Part shown: positions 12,248 to 22,503 of the stretch, piece by piece
Position numbering within the stretch: the stretch's first letter is position 1
How the letters are laid out: every line of letters begins with the position of its first letter
Assembly (NCBI GenBank): GCA_030374765.1
Contig: JARGXX010000093.1
Coordinates: 434,001-498,000, forward strand
Reading direction: 5' to 3'
Source of the DNA: Agarophyton chilense
Taxonomy: Eukaryota; Rhodophyta; Florideophyceae; Gracilariales; Gracilariaceae
Length of the DNA: 64,000 nucleotides
Notes under the pieces: model-generated
Database searches by the model: none
What the model was told of the DNA's origin: nothing
Seen by the model: only the letters and a program-made list of their open reading frames with translations
Position numbers and translations under genes: made by a program

Positions 12248-13828
12248 ATGGAGAACCCGAGCGAGAGGAAGGATATGGGTAAGCCGCGAGAAACGGATCA
12301 ACAAAATAGGCGCGTGGACCGAAACAGAAAACCAAACCGTGCAGGGTACTCAGAAGGTTTCCGTGTAGATCATAAAGATCTGCAAGGATTCGTGTACACC
12401 TGCGATTCGACCGCGCGCGCTAACCAATACGACAAAACAACGAAGAAGATCTCTGAATGGGTCGAGAAAAAGCTTCCGTTCTCAAAAGACATCTGGAAGG
12501 CAATGGCCAACCTTAAGGACCCAGAAATCGAACTCTGGAAACCCACAGCACCTGATGCGAACGAGCCCGTGAGTAAAATGGAAGAGTCACTTTTTAATGA
12601 AGAGATAAAGGAATACATGCTGAGAAAGCGAACTTACGAAAACAACACATTCAAGGTCTACTCAATTGTCCTAGGGCAATGCTCCGAGGCCATGAAAGCC
12701 AAACTCGAGGGGCAGGACAATTGGACCGCAATACATGAAGAGCATGACCTGGTGAAACTTCTGAAGAGCATAAAAGTATGGATGCTCAACCAGCAGAGGG
12801 ATAGAAGCCCTGTTCTGTCCACTTATTCTGCGATAACAGCATTGTTTAAAACATGCCAACAGCGCCATGAGGAACTACCGGAGTTCCGAAAGAGATTCGT
12901 GGCTGCCGCGGAGGTGCTAAAACACATACGGATATCACTGGGTGGCGCACTCACGACCATAACAGACGGAAGAATAGCCGATGAACACAAATCAGAAAGA
13001 GAATCGGCGACAGCACAAGTGATTAAGAGTGCGGAAACGAAGGCTCTTCACAGGATGCTAGCGGTGGCTTTCATACAGTCAGCTGATAAGGCCCGCTACC
13101 AGCAGGTGGCCGTAAACCTCAAGAATGAGTTCCTCAAGAGCAATGACCAATACCCCTGTGACATAACCGCCGCATACAATATGTTGACGAACTGGAAACA
13201 CACCGCGGTGTTAAGAGACCAACCAGTGACAGACGGGGTGAACTTCGCGCAGGAAGCCGAGAGCAAAGAGACTGCGGGATTCTTCCGCCCCAACAGGAAA
13301 GGGGCAAGGGACAGATCGAATGACATCTGCCGCAAGTGCGGAAAGCGCGGCCACCATGCCTGGAAGCGAACAAAATGCGAAGGTGGGGTGGCCGACCACG
13401 ATGGATCGGCACATGCGATGGTGGAGGGAAGGATGTCTGCAGCCAATCCCCAGGAAGACAGCGATGATGACTGCGATGTGGCTTTCTGCATGTCGGACCA
13501 GGCAGGCTCAGGCGAACTCCGCCGTGCCCACGGGGGGGTGTTCAGCAGCGTCACGACCAACTCGTTCAACAAGCGCCACGCACAGGTTTTCACAAAAGGA
13601 AGCATCGGTCTCGACAGCATGTCATCGGTCGACGTTTTCGCGGACAACCGCCTGCTATACAACATCAGGACGGTGAACGACACAATGCGCATCGTATGTA
13701 ATGCAGGCGTGGTAGTAGTGAACAAGATGGGAGACTTTCCAGGCTATGGCCCTGTATGGTTCCATGAGGACGCGATAGCGAACATTCTATCGTTGAGCAA
13801 CGTGCAGCGGCGTTTCCGGGTGACATAA
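12248..13828 (+). pseudogene. gag: Inner Copia gag with zinc knuckle and protease-like end
   Basis: ATG 12248 lies 46 bp after the LTR and is preferred over the in-frame TTG upstream. The capsid-like region is alpha-helical with the conserved phrase RMLAVAFIQSADKARY (about 13055). A zinc-knuckle-like segment CRKCGKRGHHAWKRTKC lies at about 13330-13380, but its last spacing is C-x2-C-x4-H-x7-C instead of x4. The protease position reads IGLDSMSSVDVFADNRLLYNI: Asp-Ser is kept, but the usual Gly/Ala after it is Met. Similar DSxS motifs are known in this algal Copia group. The frame ends at TAA 13826 but continues beyond it in the same frame as further element coding sequence, so the stop is a lesion. 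Confidence 0.78.
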
Positions 13829-15499
13829 GACAGTAAGCGGGGAAACTGCTTTGTGGTGCACCGGCCAGACGGATCACGTCGAGTATTTACACAGACCGAA
13901 AAAGGGCTGTACACGTCTCCGGTCTTAGAGCAGCGGCCGAAACAGTCAAGCGTGCTACTCATCCCAACAGTGGAAGGGAACAAGTAGGCTTACACGAGGC
14001 GTCAGGTCAAGACGGCAGAGACGGCCAGGCGTCTACAGATCATAACGGGTAGGCCGAGTGATCGGCGGCTGAGCGAGATCATCGCTGGCAGACTATTGAG
14101 GAACTGTCCAATAACCTAAGAAGATATCGTCAACGCCCGGATGATATACGGCCCAGACGTTGGGGCGCTAAAAGGGAAAACTGTCAGACGCAAGGCCGAA
14201 CACGTAGATCTAAGACTGTCGGTGGTCCCGTCCGAGTTGGCGCGGAGGCACAGAGAGGTGACAGTGTGCTTCGACATAATATACATCAACTGTCTCCCAT
14301 TCCTCGTTTCGATAGCACGTGATGTCAAGTTCTACACGGCCGAGGCAATCGCGAACCGTCGGGATGGAACCATAATAGCAAGTCTCATGAAAATCAAGGC
14401 AACGTACGAGAGGCGAGGGTTCACGATGAGCCAGGCAGCTGGCGACAATGAGTTTGCGTCGCTGGAGACAGCGCTACGCGACATTGGGATTTCGCTGAAC
14501 GTGGTCGCCCGCGATGAACACGTGCCGGAGATAGAGCGCCACATACGAACCCTCAAAGAGCGATGTCGCGCGACCTTCTGTGCTCTGCCGTTAAAGAAAG
14601 TTCCAGCGAGAATGCTGGTGGAGCTTGTATAAGCCATGTCGTTCTGGCTACAAGCCTTCCCCGCAGCCGATGGCGTTTCCCCAACCAATAGCCCGAGGGA
14701 GCTCATCACCGGCGTCACACTGGACGCGTCCAAACACTGCGTGGTGCCGTTCGGGGCCTACGTCCAGACAAACGAACAGCATGACAATACGATGCAGTCG
14801 CGGACGATAGGCTCCATTGCACTTCGCCCAACCGGGAATGTGCAGGGGGCGCACTACTTCCTTAGTCTTTACACTGGGAAAAGAATCAGCCGCAACCATT
14901 GGACCGAGATCCCCATGCCAGCGGACGTGATACGGCGAGTACACGAGCTGGCCGAAAGCAACGCGTCCAACCGCCTAGTATTCGGTGATCGCAACAACAC
15001 CGAGGGTACCGAGTCAGACGACGAGGCGTGGGACGACGTATCGGTGGATAGCAACTCGTCGGCGGAACCGGAGCACGCAGAGCGCGGTGGTACGGCCGAG
15101 GAAGAGCATACAACGGTGGAAGACAGAACGGTGCCATTGCCACCACAACCCGAGCTGCACAACGCAAATACACCCGCTGAGGCAGATGAGGGAGTTGAAC
15201 CCCACCTGCAGCCATCTGCAGAGGGTGAAGAAGGCGAAGATCGCAACAGGGAAGCTGCTCAAAACGCGGGCGAAAATGAGGATGAAGCGAGCACGATTCT
15301 CCAAGAACCACACTCCGACGGAAACAAATCTAGCATGCATGAAGCAAATGAAGGCCAAAATGATGGTGGCGTCGCCCACGGGACTGATGCCAGTCAGACC
15401 AGCGAAGACGCGGGCACCGGAACCGACTGTGGTGGCGAGACAAATGCCAGTGCGGAAACAAGAGGGCATGAAGTTGACGGCACTGCAGAGGCGTCGTAA
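13829..15499 (+). pseudogene. Inner Copia integrase region with four in-frame stops
   Basis: Same frame as gag. After stops near 13986 (TAG) and 14118 (TAA) the frame shows MIYGPDVGALKGKTVRR, then the integrase triad: Asp in VCFDIIYIN, Asp in AAGDNEFASL, and Glu in EIERHIRTLKERCR. A further TAA at about 14632 precedes FWLQAFPAADGVSPTNSPREL. The integrase C-terminal part (GAIALRPTGN-like block) is followed by a long acidic, low-complexity linker (about 15000-15490) and TAA 15497. All interruptions are single-codon stops with the frame kept. Confidence 0.78.
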
Positions 15500-15538
15500 A
15501 GTGGCGATACAGCGGACAAGCCGTCCCTGGCAGAGGAA

Positions 15539-17329
15539 ATGGACCAGAAGTACGGAAAAAGGGGGAGAAGCGGCGTGCGAGCCAGAAAAGAGCGGACCTA
15601 CGACCACCTACACGCTCAAATCGTCGCTGCCGGAGAGAACGTTATTCCGCCCGCATTCGATACCGCCACCCTCACAAGTGTGGGTGCGCCGCTCCAGCCG
15701 CTCGTCAGCATTATGTTCACGCAGTACGGTGTGAAGAAGGGGCTGTGCATGTTCGGTGAGCGAGGCGACAAAGCGGTGCGCAAGGAGATGCAGCAGCTTC
15801 ACAACCGCAAGGTGATTACGCCACGGCCTGCCTCGAGCCTCAGCGACGGAGATCGAAATGATGCACTGCAATACCTCATGTTCTTGAAGCAGAAGCGGGA
15901 TGGATCGGTCAAGGGGCGGGGATGCGCCGATGGCAGAAAGCAGCGCCAACACATCGCCAAACAGGATGCGTCCTCACCCACCATATCAACGGAGGCAGTT
16001 CTCCTCATCATCGCCATTGCGGCCAAAGAGCGCCGCGACGTCGCAACAGTCGACATCCCTGAAGCGTTCATGCAGGCAGACCTCCAGGGAGAGCGCATCC
16101 TGGTCCGGTTCGAAGGGCGAATGGCCGAACTTCTGGAGATGATCGACCCCAACTTATACTGGCCGCACGTAGTGGTCGAACGGAACAAGCCGGTCCTGTA
16201 TGAAGAGTTGCGAAAGGCCCTCTACGGCATCCTGCAAGCTGCGCTCAAGTTCTGGGAGCAGATCATCCAGGACCTGACATCGCTCGGGTATGAAGTCAAT
16301 CCATATGACTGGTGCGTTGCCAACCAGGTTATAGATGGGAAACAGCACACCGTCGGGTGGCATGTGGACGATTTTGTCATGACGCACGAGGACCCAGCGG
16401 TTAATGACAACCTCATAAGCTGGTTCCAGCAGAAATACGGTGGAATGGCTCCTCTCACTGTGCACAGGGGAGAGACGCACGACTATCTCGGCATGACGTT
16501 CGACTTCTCCGGGGCAGGTAGCATTCGGGTGACCATGTTTGACTATGTCCGACGTATGGCAGATGAGGCACTGCACGAATTCAATGGCGAGGCATCCACG
16601 CCTGCAGCGAAACACCTCTTCGACACGAACGACCAGTCACCCAAGCTGGATGAGCTGCGCGCGAGGACGTTTCACAACCTGGTGGCGAGAAGCGTGTTCC
16701 TCAGCAAGCGAGCGCGCCCAGACATCCAACTGGCAGTGGGGTTTCTGAGCACCCGCGTGCGGTCACCAGATGAGGACGATTGGAAGAAACTCGGCCGGCT
16801 CGTGCAATATCTAAGGGGCACGGCAGAACTTGCGCTCACCCTGGAATCCGAGGAGAGCCATGTTGTGAAGTGGTGGGTGGGCGCGTCCTTTGCTTTACAT
16901 CCTGATATGCGGAGTCAGAGCGGAGGTGTCATGTCAATTGGGAAGGGGGCGACTTACAGCGCCTCGATCCGACAGAAGCTCAACACAAAGAGCTCTACAG
17001 AGGCCGAGCTAGGGGGTGTGAACGACTTTATGTCCCAGATACTGTGGAATCGATACTTTCTGGAGGCGCAGGGTTATGAGGTGCGCGATAACGTGGTGTT
17101 CCAGGACAACCGCAGCGCAATACTGCTGGAAACAAACGGTAGGGGTTCCAGCAGCAAACGAACTCGCCACATCAACATCAGGTACTTCTTCATCACTGAC
17201 CGCATGCGCTCTGGTGAGCTCTGCATCAAGCACTGCGATACCGACGCCATGCTCGGCGATTTCTTCACCAAGCCCCTCCAGGGAGGACAGTTTCGGAAGT
17301 TTCGGGACGCGGTTCTGAACACAAAATGA
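15539..17329 (+). pseudogene. Inner Copia reverse transcriptase and RNase H
   Basis: A 596-codon open stretch in the same frame as gag and integrase. RT motifs in order: FLKQKRDGSVKGRGCADGRKQR, first Asp in VATVDIPEAFMQADL, KALYGILQAALKFWEQ, and the active site WHVDDFVM (about 16363). DYLGMTFDFS and an RPDIQLAVGFLSTRV block follow, then RNase H with KSSTEAELGG (Glu) and VFQDNRSAIL (Asp). The first RNase H aspartate appears replaced: WWVGASFALHPDMRS has Gly where the family has Asp (about 16880). The frame ends with ADAMLGDFFTKPLQG-type sequence (TDAMLGDFFTKPLQG), the normal Copia end. Confidence 0.85.
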
Positions 17330-17368
17330 GGATGGCCGCGTCGTCAGGACGCCGTGACCACAGGAGCG

Positions 17369-17614
17369 TGTTGCATATACACGTGTTAGACACACACGTG
17401 TAAGGGTCGGGCCTCTGATCGGAGGTTGCACGGCGGACGGCCATCAGATACTTAGACATGTAGGCGAAGCACCGACCCGTGAAGGCGATGATAGGATCGA
17501 CAGATTCGTACAATTATCTAGCTTCTCTTTGTAAAGCTACTCTGCATTGACAACCCCGACCGAACGTTGCTTCATTGGCACGCAGTCTACCCCTGTCAAC
17601 CAGTAGTTTCAACA
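17369..17614 (+). repeat. 3' LTR of inner Copia element
   Basis: 246 bp, TGTTGCATATACACG to GTAGTTTCAACA, followed by the target duplication GTTAT. Confidence 0.93.
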
Positions 17615-17842
17615 GTTATATCGAAAGGATGTCGCACATCTGAGATTTGGCTGATGCTGGACATTGCTGCTGCGCAGGAAGGTTTCGCGAAAAGAGACAT
17701 AAACGATATTGGATTCGTCAGGAGTATTTCCAATATAGCTGATGGATTAACGAAAAAGATGACTCAAAAGGCTGATGTAATACGCTATGGGATTCTTCTG
17801 GTGAAGCCAGAACAATGGATAGTACGGAACTAATCTATCTAT

Positions 17843-18496
17843 CTAATCTCTACTACGATTCTTTCCAGTTCTCTTTTTCGGGTTGAGTATCACTTCAACT
17901 ATCTGACGAGTTTCTTCAATACGAAGCTTCTTTGAATTGTCACCACCAAGCCTCTGCAGTACTTCTTTGCAGAGTATGAATGGATACCGGGCAGCGCTGT
18001 CGTGAATAATACGACGATTGGCATCAATGGTAATGAAATGATCAACCACTCCATGTTCAATGAGACGGACTAACCAAAAACCTCTGTTAGGTTCACTAAC
18101 CCACTTGAATGGGCCTTGCTTGAATTGGTTGATATTGGACTTTGGGATGCGACTGGTGGTCATCTGGCATGTAAGTTGATGAAGAACGAAGAATATCTGC
18201 TTCAGTGTAGAATATTGGGGAGGAGATGCATCCATAGCAGTCTCGACTTGTAAAGCTTTTGTCTTACCGAAGAGTGCTCCAGAAGCATTTAAAACTGACT
18301 CCACTACACAGCTTCCCTCTTTCCAACAAGAAATGATGGGGCCATTAATATGAACTTGGAAACGACGAGGTTTCCTGATATTTCCGCGAGCTCCTACGCC
18401 ACCAACCACTACCGGCTTACCACAAGTTTTCTTCATCCACCTCAAGAGCTGTTCAAGTAGAATTTTTTGGATGTCAATCTTCTCGATCGCAGCCAT
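17843..18496 (-). CDS. Antisense ORF of older Copia element, possible papain-like-fold cysteine peptidase
   Basis: A 217-aa protein from ATG 18496 (a TTG 54 bp upstream extends the frame to 235 codons). It lies antisense inside the 3' end of the older Copia element, about 10 bp from the end of RNase H and about 575 bp before the 3' LTR. The frame is intact although the rest of the element is broken. A Cys in WKEGSCVVESVLNA (residue 63), a His in VVDHFITID (153) and an Asp in RRIIHDS (166) match the order and spacing style of Cys-His-Asp peptidases with H-[WF]-x-x-I-D...D patterns (C39 or papain fold). This is inference from motif shape only. A GTAAGTGAG splice-donor match on the minus strand near 18575 could mark a 5' leader intron. 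It could equally be an unrelated transposon accessory protein. Confidence 0.6.
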   Translation of the reverse strand: MAAIEKIDIQKILLEQLLRWMKKTCGKPVVVGGVGARGNIRKPRRFQVHINGPIISCWKEGSCVVESVLNASGALFGKTKALQVETAMDASPPQYSTLKQIFFVLHQLTCQMTTSRIPKSNINQFKQGPFKWVSEPNRGFWLVRLIEHGVVDHFITIDANRRIIHDSAARYPFILCKEVLQRLGGDNSKKLRIEETRQIVEVILNPKKRTGKNRSRD

Positions 18497-18550
18497 CGAG
18501 GAGAAGGCGATATTGGATAACGCAGCGAGAGAAGAGAGAGAAACTTCCAA

Positions 18551-19062
18551 GCACTACTCACTTACAAGCCAGAAGCTCTCGTCGCCGCCGCTTAGTCCAA
18601 TCGCGCCGTAGAGTTTTACGTTCGCGATGGTACGCGTACTTTTGTCTGAAGATCTATCCCCCACCATCAGTCAATCTACTAAAAATGTTGACGGAGAGAT
18701 TGATTAATGTTACTTATGATCCACAAGCGTCACCGCAGCTGGTCAAGGGTTGAAGTCCACAAAAATAGAGTTATCACCAAGCTAAGGAAAATGAGAAGGA
18801 GATTTGAATCGTGGACGGAAGAAGAAGGATCGATATGGGGATCAGGGAGAAGAAATAATGTGAACACGGGAACGAGAGAAGGCGTTGAAAGAAAAAAGGG
18901 GGGTACTCCGGGTTCTCCTGGCGAGTACAAGGGTTTATTAACACAATTGGGGGCATAAAAGCAATGCAACTGGAAGGATCTGGAGGACACTGGAGGGATA
19001 TTGTATACCGAAACATATTGCTAGACTTTCTATTATTTAGTCACAGCATTGATCAGGCGAAC
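18551..19062. other. Non-coding 3' region of older Copia element
   Basis: Contains the possible leader of the antisense ORF and short frames with no recognisable domain (for example 18707-18958, lysine/arginine-rich). Confidence 0.45.
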
Positions 19063-19070
19063 AGGGGAAG
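19063..19070 (+). other. Polypurine tract of older Copia element
   Basis: AGGGGAAG immediately precedes the 3' LTR, the expected primer site for plus-strand DNA synthesis. Confidence 0.7.
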
Positions 19071-19505
19071 TGCCAAGACAAGCGCACTAATCAGGGGCTA
19101 ATAGCACATGGTGCACTCCAGTGGAGGATCGTGTTATCCTCCACCCCGCCGCCAGCGCACGATATTCGCCTGCCTCAGTTGCTGAAGGGAAACTAAGATC
19201 AAGGCCGCGTCTATAGTAGTATAAAAGGCCCTCCTCCTCCCCGGTGACTAGCACCGAAAGAGATAGGAGGAAGAAAGCAGTAAACGCACCGGTTGTTCTA
19301 TTCACCTGCGCGTGCGGCGCAGTAGCCTCGACCAAAACAATAGTTACCCAGTCCGGCTCCCGCCTTAGTCTACCGCTCGCCGCTACCCCTCGCGCTCGCC
19401 GCCGCTCGCAGGCGCTTCTACGTGTACGCTTTCTTCCGCGCGCTCCCTCGGGCAAGCTTGGTCTTCCTTCGCGCGCGTGAACCTTTATCTGGGAACACAG
19501 CGACA
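19071..19505 (+). repeat. 3' LTR of older Copia element
   Basis: Starts TGCCAAGACAAGCGC and ends GGGAACACAGCGACA, followed by the target duplication AATTT at 19506-19510. Confidence 0.92.
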
Positions 19506-19510
19506 AATTT

Positions 19511-20017
19511 TTCAGCTATTTTATTCGCAGAAAACCAAGCTTGAATGAAACAAGTGAAATAGATTGAGAAAGTGTACCAAGTTTTGCAGCATCATGTAAC
19601 AAACACCTCCAATTGACTGCACCGCACTTCTACAGCAAAAATAAAATCAGGCATTATTGAGAGTGTTATTAGCAGCATTTCAAAGCACTTTCGTCAAGCC
19701 CCGCCCAACACAAAAATGTAATGCATCAACTGGGGACTGCCAAACAACATTACAAACAATTGCTGCACAACATTTTTAGATGCCAAACAGTATTGCAGCA
19801 CAGATAACAGTCGATAAGATTGACCACGGCGACGAACGCAAGTAATAGGAACGGTCAATGCCTTCCACTCACACAGCCGGCGGAGGCATCGGCGATGTTG
19901 AGCTACAATTTTTTATAGGTCAGAAGGTGGCATCTGAGCTTAGTAATTGGTGGAGAGACAACCCCTCGGGGTGGTTATATTGAAAATCTGGAGTTGAGCT
20001 ACAAAATCTACGAAGGG
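19511..20017. other. No gene seen
   Basis: AT-rich spacer between the Copia element and the pogo-like element. Confidence 0.5.
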
Positions 20018-22263
20018 TATCATCCGGTGCACCAAAGTAGGGTCAGTAGACCAAATAGGGTCGCTTTGGTGATTATATTTCGCCATATTTTCGCAGAATA
20101 TGAAATTCTCCGATATCATAACTACTCTACGTTAGAAACGGCTCATAACATTTGAATTTCAATGACACCATCAGAATCGGCGCGCTTTTTCACATGGATA
20201 ACCACCATTTCGTCTGCTGCGGCCTTCTCCCAGGCTGCGAACAGCACTCGTGACTCCAAAACTCTCTTGAATCGGCAGTACTTTTGTTCAGTAGCCCGAA
20301 TGACACACAACCGCGTTTTCGCACTGAAGCAAGGCGTTCCCCGACAAAACTTGCATCACGTCTTACTTGACCTCCGGAGCTCAACAACATCCATAAGAAA
20401 ATGTGCTCGAAAACACAATGTACCATACTCTACCTTGCAGGGCAAACACTGCACGCAAAGTGGCTCGGCCACATCTAAACGCAGAGGGTGTACACCACTC
20501 TTCTCAGAAACAGCAGAGAAACTTATCAAGCACTCCGTCCTGTCGTTTTCGCATCAAGGAACACCTCTTTCACGCAACTGCTTCAAGGATCTTGTACAAC
20601 ATTTTGTACACTCGCTGCCACCTCAACGTAGACAAACATTGCCCTTCATCAACTGCAAACCAGGTGATGGTTTTGTTCGTAACTTTCTTCGACGACACCC
20701 GGATGTATCTTTAAAGCGAAGATCCCAATTGGAAAAACCACGACAGATGGCCATGCCCGCGAACAATCTTGCGAAACACTATGCACGTCTCACGCAAGTT
20801 TATAAGGAATTCAAAAAAGAATCCCCTGAACAGATCTTCAACATCGATGAGAGCGGTTTCTCTACTCGCACTGCAGCTCGATGCCGGGCGAAGGCGTTGT
20901 TTGACGCAACAGGCCGTAGTAATTCTGTCGAACTCAAATGGACTTCAAACGCGCAGCACGTTACCATCATGCCAGTCGTATCTGCTGATGGTCGTGCATG
21001 GAGCCCGCTCGTCGTGCTACCTGGAAAGCAAGCAAAATATCGAAGGAAGGCAGACGGAACTGTAGAGACACCGTCCACTTTCCTGTCACCAAACGCATAT
21101 TGCGTGTATCGAGAGAAGGCCGGTGTTGATAGCCAGATATTTCTCGAGTGGGGGAATAAGTTTGTTCAAGAGACCACACGTCTGCGAGAGAGATATAAGA
21201 ACATTGTGATTGCGTTGGATGGGTATGGAGCACACTGTACGTTCAAGGTTCTTCGTTTGTTCAAGGACAATCGTATTGTTGTGTTTGCCTTGCCCGCGCA
21301 CACAAGCCACCGCACGCAACCTTTGGACTTTTCGGTCTTCTCCACGTATAAGACAGCGTTCCGTAATGCACTCAACCGCCGCACGTTCTTTGTCAACGAA
21401 TGTTCCAAAAACGATGTGTAAACAATATGTGAGCTGTTAACAAACGCGTACAATCGAGCTGTTACGTTTCAAAACATCATAAGCGATTGTAAGGCCTGTG
21501 GATTATGGGAGTTGTCAACGGGAGGTGTGAATCCAAAAGTTATCAAAACCACCGACATTACTAACCTACAGAATGCACCCAGTCAAGGTGCCGCGTTTAC
21601 GACATACAATCAACTATTTCACTCATTCACGACGTTTCTTAATCTGTTACGCAGTGATAGCGATGTGTTAGTGAACGGGACATTGAACACAACAGGTGGG
21701 TGGTTGTTGACTGGGAATGGTGTGCTTACGGCGTTAGAAAAGCGCGAACAGGAACGTGCACACGCGGAAAAGGAAAAGAATGATCGCGCTGCTTTGGCAG
21801 AAAAGAGGTGCATTGAAAAGCAGCTCGAAATGGCGGACCGCCAACGTCGGCGCCTTCAAGCCGAGATGGACAAGCGAGCTCACGAGGTTTGGCTTGCTTC
21901 GCGCGGTGAACGAGCCTTAACGTTGGCAGCGACCAGAGCTGCGCGCCGCGATGCAGCAAGGCTACGGGCTCGTTTGGGAAATGCGGTTACTGAAGGCACT
22001 CCTTGAAAATGATAGTTTTTTGGCGCCTTGACACGGTGCGTTTGGCCCACATTATGTCTTTTCTTGAAACCTTTAGGGATATCAAATAGCACCTTTGTAA
22101 GGTTAATGAAGCCTAAAGAGCACCAAATTCTCGTTCGAAAACCCCGAGCTATATCCCGATGTTTCAAAGGTTACATAGGAAGCGTTTGAAGATATGTAGT
22201 CAATATTAACCAAAAAAGAATTTAAATCTTTGAAAATGACCCATCTTTTGGTACTTTATGATA
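20018..22263 (+). mobile_element. pogo/Tigger-like DNA transposon with candidate inverted ends
   Basis: The transposase frame is framed by imperfect inverted repeats. The left end reads TATCAT then, after a short divergent gap, ACCAAAGTAGGGTC (20018-20044). The right end, read on the minus strand, is TATCAT, gap, ACCAAAAGATGGGTC (22263-22238). Both begin with TA, the target dinucleotide of Tc1/mariner/pogo elements. The ends are diverged, so the boundaries are tentative. Confidence 0.55.
20162..22006 (+). pseudogene. pogo/Tigger-like transposase (HTH plus DDE_1) with one stop
   Basis: The frame from ATG 20162 (a second ATG near 20300 may be the true start) encodes an N-terminal helix-turn-helix region (SIRKCARKHNVPYSTL, residues about 78-95) and a CENP-B-like second HTH. 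The DDE_1 core follows: Asp in IFNIDESGFS, Asp in VIALDGYGAHC, and Asp in SHRTQPLDFSVF. A TAA at 21419-21421 interrupts the frame. The same frame continues for 195 codons with a typical pogo tail (IISDCKACGLW) and a long charged coiled coil ending at 22006. The protein would be about 614 residues. A lone stop in a good frame points to recent inactivation. Confidence 0.82.
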
Positions 22264-22503
22264 GTAGGCTGCGCTTTCCATGTCAAACACACCTTGTCGG
22301 CTAGCTTGCTGTCAAACCTTGCCGGCATACATCGTACATGCACTGCTCTTCACACCCCTAATTACCCGCGCTTGTTGATGTTCGCGAAAAAGACAATACG
22401 CATCTATCTGTGGATGCGTTTGGTCTCTCGACTTAACTGATTCTTGGCTCACATCAGGCTCGGGACCAGAACTTGCGTCATTTCCTCAGCTTCACTCACG
22501 CTG
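22264..22503. other. Spacer
   Basis: Short spacer between the pogo-like element and the 3' end of the next gene, with no feature seen. Confidence 0.4.

Larger units (their letters stand above)
11957..17614 (+). mobile_element. Complete younger Copia element nested in RNase H
   Basis: Two 246-bp LTRs, 11957-12202 and 17369-17614, flanked by GTTAT (11952-11956 and 17615-17619). I count 5 mismatches between LTRs by eye, about 98% identity, so this insertion is much younger than the outer element. The interior is one continuous frame from ATG 12248 to 17329 (gag, protease-like, integrase, RT, RNase H), interrupted by five stops and no frameshift that I can see. The gag and integrase sequences resemble the CoDi-like Copia group known from diatoms and other algae (recognition from memory). 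The tail of the RT frame ends 40 bp before the 3' LTR. Confidence 0.94.
11615..17833 (+). pseudogene. RNase H of older Copia element, split by the inner Copia element
   Basis: RNase H removes template RNA during reverse transcription. The left half (about 11620-11951) carries GVSDASFAENPEF with the first catalytic Asp, SYKARRVTRSVMAAEL with the Glu, and LYTESKSLFDVI. The right half (about 17620-17833) continues SKGCRTSEIWLMLDIAAAQEGF and the conserved end SNIADGLTKKM. The inner element sits exactly at DVI, with duplication GTTAT. A shift occurs near 11910. The usual Asp of the T-D-S-K motif is Glu (TESK). Removing the inner element restores the order of the conserved blocks. Confidence 0.85.
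4965..19505 (+). mobile_element. Older Copia-type LTR retrotransposon (host of nested insertions)
   Basis: Two 435-bp direct repeats, 4965-5399 and 19071-19505, bound the element. They are flanked by the 5-bp duplication AATTT (4960-4964 and 19506-19510). Both start TG and end CA. I count about 46 mismatches between them by eye, about 89% identity. Internal order is gag, aspartic protease, integrase, reverse transcriptase, RNase H, which is the Copia (Pseudoviridae-like) order. Three insertions interrupt it: 8499-9387, 10800-11614 and 11957-17614. Removing them and one duplication copy each leaves about 7.16 kb, somewhat long for Copia. Stops, frameshifts and the insertions make it non-functional. 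An antisense ORF lies between RNase H and the 3' LTR. Confidence 0.93.

Noticed and set aside
12248..22006. Reassigned stop codons (TAA/TAG as Gln) to explain the clean frames with stops
   Set aside because: Host genes in the same window end with TAA, TAG and TGA, and the SANT-like remnant contains TGA as well as TAG. All three stops would need to be sense. Some positions also fit Trp, Arg or Tyr rather than Gln.
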